A stretch of 64,000 bases of DNA from CAIWHR01 sp963811685. GTDB taxonomy: Bacteria > Pseudomonadota > Gammaproteobacteria > Burkholderiales > Casimicrobiaceae. The notes beneath the pieces are model-generated. The model was given only the letters and a program-made list of their open reading frames with translations, was not told the origin of the DNA and did not search any database. The stretch is taken from NCBI GenBank assembly GCA_963811685.1, contig CAWESK010000014.1:1-64000 (forward strand), written 5' to 3'. The position numbers and the translations under genes were made by a program. The stretch's first letter is position 1; the number at the start of each line of letters is the position of its first letter. Shown in pieces: positions 46,559 through 54,921 of the stretch.

Positions 46559-48721
46559 CTATCCTACGCCGTCCGGACCGCCGCGCGGAAAAGCGATCGC
46601 CACGTGCGCGCCATGCGGCTCCCGGTTGCCGAGCGTGACGCGGCCGTGATGCTCGTCGACGATCTTGCGCACGATGGCAAGACCGAGCCCCGTTCCCTTC
46701 GACTTCGTGGTTACGTACGGCTCGAAGGCGCGGCGCAGCACTTCGTCGCTGAAGCCGGCGCCCGCGTCGCCGAAAGAGAGCGTCACCTCGTCGCCGTGCC
46801 CATCGAGCGCGATGTCGTAGCGCGGGCGCTCGACATCGATCTGCGCGTCGATGGCGTTCTGAAGAAGGTTGTGCAGCACTTGTCGCAGGCGGGTGGGTTC
46901 GCCTTCGATGACGGCGGGCGCCGAAGGCAGCGAAAGAGAGACGTGCGGGCGCAGATTGTCGTACAACGCGAGCACGTCCTGCAAGAGCGCGCCCAAGTCG
47001 ACCTGCTGCATCGTCCCCGGTCGCGGCTGCCGTGCGTAGACCGCGAAGTCGTCGACCATGTGCTTCATCGCCGCGACTTGTCCGATGATCGTCTGCGCGC
47101 CGCGCTTCAGCGTCTCCTGGTCCGCGGCATCGAGCTTCGGCGCGAGCTTGACGGCGAGGCGTTCCGCCGACAGCTGGATCGGCGTCAGCGGATTCTTGAT
47201 CTCGTGGGCGAGTCGCCGCGCGACCTCGCCCCATGCGGCGTCGCGCTGCGCCTGGACGAGATCGGTGACGTCGTCGAACACCACGACATAGCCCGCCGCC
47301 GGCGTCATCGGGAGGCGGGAGCCGCGCATCAGCAGCACGCGCGTCAGGTTGGCCACCGACAATTCCGCCTGCTTCTGCCAGTGACTGTCGCGGCTGCCGC
47401 GAAAACCCTCGGCGACGAGCGCCGCGAACGGCGCCAGCGCGGGGAGCCGGCCGCCCCATTCGGAGAGCGATTTGCCCGTGAGCTCGGCGAGCGGCTGCTG
47501 CAGGATCACGGCAGCGCTCGCGTTCGCCGTGCGCAGACGGTGCCGGTCGTCGAAAGCGAGCACGCCGGCGGAGAGATTGCCGAGAATGCTTTCGAGGTAC
47601 GCACGCGTGGTCTCCGTCGCGCGCCGCGATTCCTCGGTCTTCTGCTGCGCGTCGGCGAGCTGCGAGGTCATGGTGTTGAACGATTCGGTGAGCACGCCGA
47701 GCTCGTCGCGCGAGGTCACCGGCTGCCGGCGCGTGAAATCCCCCTGCGCCACCGCGCGCGTTCCTTCGGCCAGGAGCCCGAGCGGCGCGGCGAACTGCTC
47801 GGACAGGACGACGGCGAGGCCCAGCGCCGAAGTCAGCGCCAGCAATAGCGTAAGTGTCAGCGTGACCCAATAGAGCCGCTTCAGCGAGGCGCGGGTGAAG
47901 GCGATCTCCTGGTAATCGCGCGAGCCCGCCTGCACCTTGTCGATCTCCTGCGCGAGCAGCCTCGGCACCGGCTCGATGACTTGCAGCACCTTGAGAGGTT
48001 CGAGCCGGTCGTCGCTGTTGACCGGCACGACGACGCGCAGCAGAAGCCTGCCGTCGGCGGCCTGTTCGCTCTTCGCATACGTTTGCTGCAGCCGGGCGCC
48101 GCGCAGCGCGAGCGCGGGCGGCGGTTCCGGCGGCGCGGTCGATCCGCCGACGCCGGCGACGGCGAGCACGCCCCCCGTCGACGAAAAGAGCGCCACCTCG
48201 TAGAGTCCCGCTTGCTCGGCGGCGCGGTTGAGCCGCGTCGACACGCTGCCGGGTCCGCCCTCGGCAAGCGTCAGCGCCATCTGGGCCGCCTTGTTGCTCA
48301 CGTCCTTCAGCAGGTAGTCGAGCGAATTGCTGGCGAGATTGAGTCCCCCTTCGAGCGCGCGGTCGACGCGGACGTCGAACCAGCTCTCGATGCTCTTGCC
48401 GAGAAATTGCAGCGACACCGCGTAGACAAGCGCGCCGGGCAAGACGGCGACGAGCGAGAACAACAGCACCAGCCGCAGCGCGAGCCGCGACCCGAACCGG
48501 CCGGCCTTCAAGTTCCTCCGGAGCCGATAGAGCTGCACGCTGACGAGCAGCATCAGCAGGACCACCAGCGCGCCATTGAGCAACAGCAAGAGGTCGTAGC
48601 GGCGGGCGAACAGGTCGGTGTTCGCGGAGGCCGTCGCGAGCAGGAACAGCGAAATCGCCGACAGGCACGCGAGGACCAGCAGCACCCAGCGGATCCCGCG
48701 CGAGGCGAGGAGACCGCTCAT
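46559..48721 (-). CDS. ntrY: NtrY-type sensor histidine kinase
   Basis: 720 residues. Two N-terminal membrane helices, a third hydrophobic segment near residue 80 and a periplasmic sensor domain (about residues 105-280) precede another helix, HAMP (LAEGTRAVAQGDFTRRQPV), a PAS domain, the H-box RRLAHEIKNPLTPIQLSAER, an N-box (LHNLLQNAIDA) and the G-box KGTGLGLAIVRKIV. It phosphorylates NtrX in response to a redox or nitrogen signal in known systems. It is co-directional with DUF4390 (10 nt) and ntrX (7 nt). Confidence 0.93.
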   Translation of the reverse strand: MSGLLASRGIRWVLLVLACLSAISLFLLATASANTDLFARRYDLLLLLNGALVVLLMLLVSVQLYRLRRNLKAGRFGSRLALRLVLLFSLVAVLPGALVYAVSLQFLGKSIESWFDVRVDRALEGGLNLASNSLDYLLKDVSNKAAQMALTLAEGGPGSVSTRLNRAAEQAGLYEVALFSSTGGVLAVAGVGGSTAPPEPPPALALRGARLQQTYAKSEQAADGRLLLRVVVPVNSDDRLEPLKVLQVIEPVPRLLAQEIDKVQAGSRDYQEIAFTRASLKRLYWVTLTLTLLLALTSALGLAVVLSEQFAAPLGLLAEGTRAVAQGDFTRRQPVTSRDELGVLTESFNTMTSQLADAQQKTEESRRATETTRAYLESILGNLSAGVLAFDDRHRLRTANASAAVILQQPLAELTGKSLSEWGGRLPALAPFAALVAEGFRGSRDSHWQKQAELSVANLTRVLLMRGSRLPMTPAAGYVVVFDDVTDLVQAQRDAAWGEVARRLAHEIKNPLTPIQLSAERLAVKLAPKLDAADQETLKRGAQTIIGQVAAMKHMVDDFAVYARQPRPGTMQQVDLGALLQDVLALYDNLRPHVSLSLPSAPAVIEGEPTRLRQVLHNLLQNAIDAQIDVERPRYDIALDGHGDEVTLSFGDAGAGFSDEVLRRAFEPYVTTKSKGTGLGLAIVRKIVDEHHGRVTLGNREPHGAHVAIAFPRGGPDGVG

Positions 48722-48731
48722 GTGCCGGCGC

Positions 48732-49367
48732 TCACGGTGTAAAGCTCCAGCGGTACCACTCCGATGCCAGCGTCCATTCGCGCGACGCGAGCGCGCTCAT
48801 CTGGAACGGCTTCGGCAGCTGGTTGACGTCGAGACGCAGCCGCAGCGCCGCCTCGTAACGCGTGCCTTTCGCCAGCTGGTCGCGCCGGGCGACTTCGCGC
48901 GCTGTCACGCGCGACAGGAAGCGCTCGACCTCGTCGAGCGACTCGAACGTGAGGCCCAGCAGGCCGCTCGCGATGCGGTATTGGCGCGTCAGCGCGTTGT
49001 ACGAGACCCGATACTGGGTCGTCGAGCTGACCACCTTCTCGTCGAGCCAGTACCAGCGGGGACGGGAGATCTCGAACTCGAGCAGGAAATAAAGGGGAAC
49101 GCCCTTCTGCAGCGCCTCGTCGAGCGTCGAGTTGAGCGAAAATTCGAATTCGGCGTTGAGGTAGTACCCCTCCTCCTCGGCGCGGAGCTCGGCGGACTTG
49201 ACGACGATCACATCGGCGCGCGCGCTTACCGCGGCCAGCATCCCGAGAATCAGCACCGCCGCGGCGAGCACGGCCCGCGCGCCGCGACGAAGCCGCTCGC
49301 GCGGGTCGGGAACGGGAATCGACGAGGAAGGCATGCCGGGTGCGGCGGAGGCGGGCGGGATGGACAT
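48732..49367 (-). CDS. DUF4390 domain-containing exported protein
   Basis: 211 residues. A Pro/Ser-rich start is followed by a membrane or signal segment (AVLAAAVLILGMLAAVSARA) and a beta-rich domain (LNAEFEFSLNSTLDEALQKG, VPLYFLLEFEISRPRWYWLD). The family is nearly always between rsmB and ntrY in Betaproteobacteria and is thought to be periplasmic; it may feed the NtrY sensor, but that is inference from position only. There is 60 nt between rsmB and this start. Confidence 0.85.
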   Translation of the reverse strand: MSIPPASAAPGMPSSSIPVPDPRERLRRGARAVLAAAVLILGMLAAVSARADVIVVKSAELRAEEEGYYLNAEFEFSLNSTLDEALQKGVPLYFLLEFEISRPRWYWLDEKVVSSTTQYRVSYNALTRQYRIASGLLGLTFESLDEVERFLSRVTAREVARRDQLAKGTRYEAALRLRLDVNQLPKPFQMSALASREWTLASEWYRWSFTP

Positions 49368-49427
49368 CGGCGCAGATCCGCACGCGCCTGCCCTTGAGGG
49401 AGGGCGCCGTTGCCCGCAGGCACGGGT

Positions 49428-50732
49428 TCAGCCCTTGCCGAGCAGTGCGTAGAAAAATCCGTCCTGATTGTGGCCCGCGCCCGGCAACGAAGGCAAGAGT
49501 TGTCCGCCGCGGGCGGCGATGCCAGGCGCAAAGGTGAGGGTTTCGCGCAACGCGTCGGCGTGCGCCTCCACGAATGCGTCGACCTGCGCCTCGTTTTCCT
49601 CGCGGAACATCGAGCACGTGGCGTAGAGCAAGCGTCCGCCGCGCGCAAGGCACGGCCATAGCGAGGCGAGAAGCCGTGTCTGCTGCCGCGCGAATCCTGC
49701 AAGATCGGTTTCGCGCCGGAGCCACTTGATGTCCGGATGCCGGCGCACGACGCCGGACGCCGTGCACGGCACATCGGCCACGATCAGGTCGAACGCGCGG
49801 CCGTCCCACCAGCGCGATGGATCCGCGGCGTCGCCTTCGCGCACGTCGACGACGGCTCCGCCATGCGGCAAGCGCGCGACGTTCTCGTGCACGCGTGCGA
49901 GGCGGCCGCGGTCCGCGTCGAGCGCGACGATCTCGATGTCGGCGAGCTCGGCCAGATGCGTGGTCTTCCCGCCCGGCGCCGCGCAGGCATCGAGCACGCG
50001 CATGCCGTCGACGGGACGAAGCAGAGGAGCGGCGAGCTGCGCCCCCGCGTCCTGCACCGAGAACGCGCCTTCCGCGAATCCCGGAAGCTCCGTGACAGGG
50101 CGCGGGGGCAGGACGACGATTCCGGCGGCGCCGACCGCGGTCGCGGTCACGCCCGCCTGCGCGAAGCGCGCGAGGAGCGCGTCACGCGACCCCACGCGTG
50201 CATTGGCCCGCAGTGTAAGCGGCGGGCGTTCGTTGCCCGCTTCCAGAATCGCCTGCCAGTCGTCGGGGTAGTCTCGTTCGGCGCGGTCGATCCACCAGCG
50301 CGGATACGACCAGCGCGCGACCGGGTCCGCGCGCACTGACGCGTTCAGCGCCTCGCGCTCACGCAGGTACCGGCGCAAGAGCGCGTTGACCAGCGATTTG
50401 GCGGCCGGGCGCACCATCGTGGCGGCGTTGTCGACGGCGTGGTTGACGACGGCGAACGGCGGCGCACGCGTGTGATCGAGCTGATAGAGGGCGACCGCGA
50501 CGAGGCACGCAAGCAGCGGGTCGGTCAGCGGTTTGGCCGCGACGCGACGCGTGAGCGCGTCGAGCGTTCCCCAGTGGCGAAGCGTTCCGTAGGCAAGCTC
50601 CTGGACCAGGGCATGCCGGCGTCCGCCCGCGGCATCCTCCCCGACGGCTGCGGCGGCGAGGGCCGCGCCCAGCGTGCCTCCGTCGAGCACGCGGCGAACG
50701 GCCAGCGCAGCCTGCTGCTGTGCGCCTTCCAC
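49428..50732 (-). CDS. rsmB: 16S rRNA (cytosine967-C5)-methyltransferase
   Basis: 434 residues. The NusB-like N-terminal RNA-binding domain (RRHALVQELAYGTLRHWGTL) precedes the SAM domain with VLDACAAPGGKTTHLAEL, the proline-cysteine motif DVPCTASGVVRRHPD and the catalytic Cys in LLYATCSMFREEN. RsmB methylates C967 of 16S rRNA. I set a GTG start at 50732, 5 nt after the corrected fmt stop. It overlaps nothing and is followed by DUF4390. Confidence 0.92.
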   Translation of the reverse strand: MEGAQQQAALAVRRVLDGGTLGAALAAAAVGEDAAGGRRHALVQELAYGTLRHWGTLDALTRRVAAKPLTDPLLACLVAVALYQLDHTRAPPFAVVNHAVDNAATMVRPAAKSLVNALLRRYLREREALNASVRADPVARWSYPRWWIDRAERDYPDDWQAILEAGNERPPLTLRANARVGSRDALLARFAQAGVTATAVGAAGIVVLPPRPVTELPGFAEGAFSVQDAGAQLAAPLLRPVDGMRVLDACAAPGGKTTHLAELADIEIVALDADRGRLARVHENVARLPHGGAVVDVREGDAADPSRWWDGRAFDLIVADVPCTASGVVRRHPDIKWLRRETDLAGFARQQTRLLASLWPCLARGGRLLYATCSMFREENEAQVDAFVEAHADALRETLTFAPGIAARGGQLLPSLPGAGHNQDGFFYALLGKG

Positions 50733-50737
50733 TCCCG

Positions 50738-51689
50738 TCAGGCCCGTTGCACGTCGAACGCGGCGCCCGGCGTGAGCCGGCGACCGGCGACGAACGCGGC
50801 GGCATTCATTCGTCGGCCCCCTGCCGGCTGCAGCTCGATCACGCGCAGCGCCGCTTCCCCGCAGGCCACGACGACGCCCGCGGCGCCGGCGGCGAGCACG
50901 ACCCCCGGCCGTGCGTACGTTCGGACCTGCCGGCGCGACTTCCGCGCGCCAGAGCTTCACCGGCGCGCCGTCGAGCATCGCGGTCGCGCCGGGCGCGGGA
51001 TCGAACGCGCGAATCTGGCGCTCCAGCGCGGACGCCGGCCGGTTCCAGTCGACGATCGCTTCGGCATTGCCGATCTTCGGCGCGTAGATCACGCCGCTGT
51101 CGGGCTGCGGGGAGGCGCGAAGCGTTGCGCCGTCGCGGAGCCGCATGAGCGCGCCGACGATGGCGGCGGCCCCCATTTCGGCAAGGCGTACTGTCAGCGA
51201 ACCCGTCGTGTCGGTCGCGGCGATGGCGACACGCGAACGCTCGATCACCGGCCCGGTGTCGAGCCCCGCGTCCATCTGCATGAGGCTGATCCCGGTCTCC
51301 GCATCGCCTGCGAGGATCGCGCGCTCGATGGGCGCCGCTCCGCGCCAGCGCGGCAGCAGCGAGGCATGGATGTTGAGGCAGCCTTGCGCGGGCCACGCGA
51401 GAATGTCGGGCGGCAGCAGGAGCCCGTACGCCGCCACGACGAGCACGTCGAGCGGGACGGCCATCGCCGGGGCGCGCGCTTCTGGGGTCTTCAACGTCGT
51501 CGGCTCGAGGACCGCGATCCCGCGCTCGGTCGCAAGCGCCTTGACGGGGGACGGGAGCACTTTGAGTCCGCGGCCACGCGGCCGGTCGAGCCTCGTCAGG
51601 ACAAGCGCCACCGGAAAGCCGGCGCGCAGGATCGCGTCGAGCGCGGTCGCCGCGAACGCCGGGGTCCCGGCGAAGCCGACGCGGATCAA
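50738..51689 (-). CDS. fmt: Methionyl-tRNA formyltransferase (one frameshift)
   Basis: IRVGFAGTPAFAATALDAI, LDVLVVAAYGLLLPPDIL and the active-site region NIHASLLPRWRGAAPIERAI with GDAETGISLMQMDAGLDTG are intact. One extra base in a C5 run near 50906 (+ strand) breaks the last 65 residues. Removing it restores VVLAAGAAGVVVACGEAALR through AAAFVAGRRLTPG and a stop at 50738. The corrected length is 316. The TTG start at 51689 overlaps the def stop (TTGA). Fmt formylates initiator Met-tRNA. A homopolymer error is the likely cause of the break. Confidence 0.9.
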
Positions 51690-52189
51690 CCTGCGAGCCG
51701 CTGCTTCTTGCGGGCCCTGGCCGTGAGCCGCGCGCGCTTCAGCGGCGAGAGGTGGTCGATGAAGACCTTGCCGACGAGGTGATCCATCTCGTGCTGAATG
51801 CACACCGCCAGGAGCCCTTCGGCGTCGACCTCGAAGTGCTCGCCCGACTCGTTCTGGGCGCGCACGCGCACCGCGGCGGGGCGTGTCACCTTGTCGTAGT
51901 AGCCGGGCACGGACAGGCACCCTTCCTCCGCCTCGGCCTCGCCGGCGGCGGAGAGAATCTCGGGATTGATGAAAACACGCAGCGTGTCGCGCGCCTCCGA
52001 GATGTCCATCACGATGACCCGCTTGTGGACGTCGACCTGGGTCGCGGCAAGGCCCACGCCCGGCGCCGCGTACATCGTTTCGGCCATGTCGCGGACCAGT
52101 TTCCTGATTTCGGGCGTAACGGCGGCGACCGGCGCGGCGATCTTGCGCAGGCGGGGGTCCGGAAACTCGAGAATCGTTAGCTGGGCCAT
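51686..52189 (-). CDS. def: Peptide deformylase
   Basis: 167 residues. All three motifs are intact: GVGLAATQ, EGCLSVPG and the zinc-binding QHEMDHLVGKVF. It removes the N-formyl group from new proteins and is coupled by overlap to fmt, which adds it. I choose the ATG at 52189 (MAQLTILEFPDPRLRK) over an upstream in-frame ATG whose 17 extra residues do not fit the family. It heads the minus-strand def-fmt-rsmB-DUF4390-ntrY-ntrX-kup series and is divergent from the LysM gene. Confidence 0.95.
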   Translation of the reverse strand: MAQLTILEFPDPRLRKIAAPVAAVTPEIRKLVRDMAETMYAAPGVGLAATQVDVHKRVIVMDISEARDTLRVFINPEILSAAGEAEAEEGCLSVPGYYDKVTRPAAVRVRAQNESGEHFEVDAEGLLAVCIQHEMDHLVGKVFIDHLSPLKRARLTARARKKQRLAG

Positions 52190-52376
52190 GGGCAGACTTG
52201 GCGGGGCCGGGATCGACCGTTTGTCTAATTGCCGCCACACGGCGCGACGTCGGCACGGGGGACGGCTGACAGCCCGACTTGCAAATTGCAGACTCGGGAT
52301 GCAGAATCCGGGCTAAGCCCTTATTTTGCGGCGCTTTAGGACGATAGCAAGCCCCGCCCTCACCGGAAGAGGCTAT

Positions 52377-53477
52377 ATGCGTCAGAAGTTTAGCATATCG
52401 CTGCGCACCTTCGCAGCCTTGGCCGCCGCGGCGGTTCTCGTCGCCTCGACCGCCCGCGCGGACGAGCTCGTCGTCAACGACCAGGTCACCGACCACTACA
52501 CGGTGCAGAAAGGCGACACCCTGTGGGGCATCGCCGGCAAGTTCCTGAAGGAGCCCTGGCGCTGGCCGGAGATCTGGCGCCTTAACAAGGACCAGATCAA
52601 GAATCCGCATCGCATCTATCCGGGCGATGTCGTCGTCCTCGACAAGTCGAACGGCCAATGGCGCCTTTCCGTCGCGCCCACAACGCGGGTGTCGCCGACC
52701 GTCCGCGTGCAGCCGCTCGAAAGCGAGGCCATCCCGACGCGTGCCGCCGGGCGACATCGAGCCGTATCTGTCGTATCCGCTCGTCACCGGACCCGAGGGA
52801 CTCTTCGGCTGCGGCGGAGATCGTCGCCGGCCGCGACCAGCGCGTGATCCGCGGCGACCGGCGATACGGTCTACGCGACGGGAATCAACCCGAAGGCCGG
52901 GACCACGTGGCGCCTCTATCGGCCGGGGGACACCTACACGGCGCCCGACAATCCGGACGACATCCTGGGCTACGAGCAGCGATTCCTGGGCAGCGCGCGA
53001 GTCGAGCGCTTCGCCGACGTGTCGACGCTGCGCATCGTCAACGCCCGCGAGGAGATCCTGGTCGGCGACCTGCTGGTGCCGACACCGCCCGAGCAGATCC
53101 TGAACTACGCGCCGCACGCGCCCGATCGCCCGATCAACGGCCAGATCATCCGCTTGAACCGCGACGCGGCCGAGGCCGGGCGCGGCTGGACGGTGACGAT
53201 CGACAAAGGCAAGACCGACGGGATCGATGTCGGCACCGTGCTGGCCATCTACCAGGTCGTGCCGCCGATTCCCGATCCGCGCACCAACATGAATCCCTGG
53301 CTCATCTGGCGCTGGCTCGATCCGACGTTGTTCTATCAGCCGGAGGCGTTCGTCAACGTGCCCGACGAGCGCATTGGCCTGCTGTTCGTGTTCCGCGTCT
53401 TCGATCGCGTTTCCTACGGACTCGTTCTCAACACGACCGACCCCGTCGAAACCGGCGACTACGTCCGCAAGCCCTGA
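52377..53477 (+). CDS. LysM peptidoglycan-binding domain protein (frameshifted)
   Basis: A signal peptide (LRTFAALAAAAVLVASTARA) and a LysM domain (HYTVQKGDTLWGIAGKFLKE, then NPHRIYPGDVVVL) start the protein. Two or three shifts between 52740 and 52860 interrupt PPGDIEPYLSYPLVTGPEGL and the following residues, then the original frame resumes with YATGINPKAGTTWRLYRPGD through ETGDYVRKP. Corrected length is about 366 residues with no net frame change. LysM proteins upstream of dprA are standard in Betaproteobacteria; it should bind cell-wall glycan in the periplasm. Confidence 0.8.
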
Positions 53478-53515
53478 AGCCCGCCTGGTCGCCGCACCCG
53501 GCGCCCCGCCCCCCG

Positions 53516-54610
53516 ATGAACGTCGACGCCCGCGCCCTGGCTTGGGTGCGGCTCGACGTCTGCGGCATCGGCCCGCGCTCGCTCGCCGAGCTGCTGCGCG
53601 CGTTCGGTAGCCCGGAGGCGGTGGTTGCCGCCACGCCGGCGCAGCGGCGCAAGGTCGTCGCCGCGGCGCCCGCGAAGCTCGTCGACACGGGCCCCGACGC
53701 GAGCCGGCTCGCCGCAGCGCTCGCGTGGCTCGAAGCGCCGGGACATGACCTCGTCGCGCTCGACGACGCCGACTATCCGCGGAGCCTGCTCGAGATCGGC
53801 GACCCACCGCCCGTCTTCTATTGCATGGGCCGGCGGGAGCTCCTCGCGCGGCCTGCGCTCGCCATCGTCGGCAGCCGCAACGCGACGCCGCAGGGAATCT
53901 CCGACGCGCGAGGATTCGCGCGCGCGTTGTCGGCAGCGGGACTCACGATCGTGAGCGGCATGGCGCTCGGCATCGACGCGGCCGCGCATCGCGGCGCGCT
54001 GGACGGCGAGGGCAGCAGCATCGCCGTCACCGGCACGGGCCCCGACCGCGTCTATCCCGCGGCAAACCGCGAGCTCGCGCACGAGCTCGCTTCGCGCGGG
54101 CTCATCATCTCCGAGTTCACCCCGGGCACGCCGCCGCTGCCGCAGAATTTTCCGCGCCGCAATCGCGTGGTGAGCGGGCTCGCGCGCGGCGTGCTGGTGA
54201 TCGAGGCCACGTTGTCGTCGGGCTCGCTCATCACCGCGCGGCTCGGCGGCGAGCAGGGCCGTGAAGTGTTCGCGCTGCCGGGCTCCATCCACTCGCCTTT
54301 TTCCAAGGGCTGCCACAAGCTGCTGCGCGAAGGCGCGAAGCTCGTCGAGACCGCGCAGGACGTGCTCGACGAATTGCGGCTTCCGCGCGACGACGCCATC
54401 GCCGCGGCGACGATAGCCGCGGCCGACGACGACTTCACCATCGACGAGCACGCGGTGATGACGGCGCTCGGACACGCGCCGGCCGCCGTCGATACGCTTG
54501 CCGAGCGCAGCGGGCTTGCGCCTGAAGCGGTGGCCGCGGCGCTGCTCGCTCTCGAGCTCGCGGGTCGAGCTGCGCCGGTGCCAGGCGGCCTCTGGCAGCG
54601 GCGCGACTAA
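53516..54610 (+). CDS. dprA: DNA-processing protein DprA
   Basis: 364 residues. A SAM-like N-terminal domain, then the Rossmann core with LAIVGSRNATPQGISDARGF, SGMALGIDAAAHRGAL and FPRRNRVVSGLARGVLVIEA, and a C-terminal winged-helix domain (LAERSGLAPEAVAAALLALE). DprA protects incoming single strands and loads RecA during transformation. It starts 38 nt after the LysM gene. Together with comM it suggests competence. Confidence 0.94.
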   Translation: MNVDARALAWVRLDVCGIGPRSLAELLRAFGSPEAVVAATPAQRRKVVAAAPAKLVDTGPDASRLAAALAWLEAPGHDLVALDDADYPRSLLEIGDPPPVFYCMGRRELLARPALAIVGSRNATPQGISDARGFARALSAAGLTIVSGMALGIDAAAHRGALDGEGSSIAVTGTGPDRVYPAANRELAHELASRGLIISEFTPGTPPLPQNFPRRNRVVSGLARGVLVIEATLSSGSLITARLGGEQGREVFALPGSIHSPFSKGCHKLLREGAKLVETAQDVLDELRLPRDDAIAAATIAAADDDFTIDEHAVMTALGHAPAAVDTLAERSGLAPEAVAAALLALELAGRAAPVPGGLWQRRD

Positions 54611-54921
54611 AGCGAAGCGAGCCAAGGAGCGCCGTTCGCATCGCCTTTGCGATGGCGGGACCGTTGGTCCGCGCCTCGCGTGCGTGCGCGAGCGCGCGGG
54701 CGCATGCGCGCGCGTTGAGCCCCTGTCGGCCGAACGTTTATTTGCCCTCGCCGCGCCGACTTATGTACTATCTGCCGCTCTTCGCGCCGGAACCTATTGC
54801 AAAATGGGCTGCGCGGCCCGATAGCTTTGTCGTGCTCGGTTGGCAACTCAGTTGGCAACTCAGTTGGCAAATGAAGGCTCTCGGACCGCTCTCCGGAATT
54901 TTTGCGATAGGTTCAACCCCC
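54611..54921. other. 311-nt intergenic region between dprA and topB
   Basis: No gene is supported. In many Betaproteobacteria smg (DUF494) lies between dprA and the topoisomerase gene; I see no trace of it. The only structure is a 12-bp tandem repeat at 54839-54870 (GTTGGCAACTCA twice, then GTTGGCAA). Confidence 0.65.
54839..54870. repeat. 12-bp tandem repeat, 2.7 copies
   Basis: GTTGGCAACTCA at 54839-54850 and 54851-54862, with a partial third copy GTTGGCAA. It ends 51 nt before the topB ATG. Confidence 0.9.

Noticed and set aside
49428..53807. A 1,459-residue open frame on the minus strand
   Set aside because: Only its last part (rsmB) and the fmt core are real. The first half is antisense to dprA and the LysM gene and is a GC-driven shadow; the fmt-rsmB join arises from the frameshift in fmt.
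54652..54921. N-terminal extension of topB from an upstream start
   Set aside because: The extra 90 residues are low-complexity and cross a 12-bp repeat. The family starts at MSKSLIIAEKPSVAADIARA (54922).
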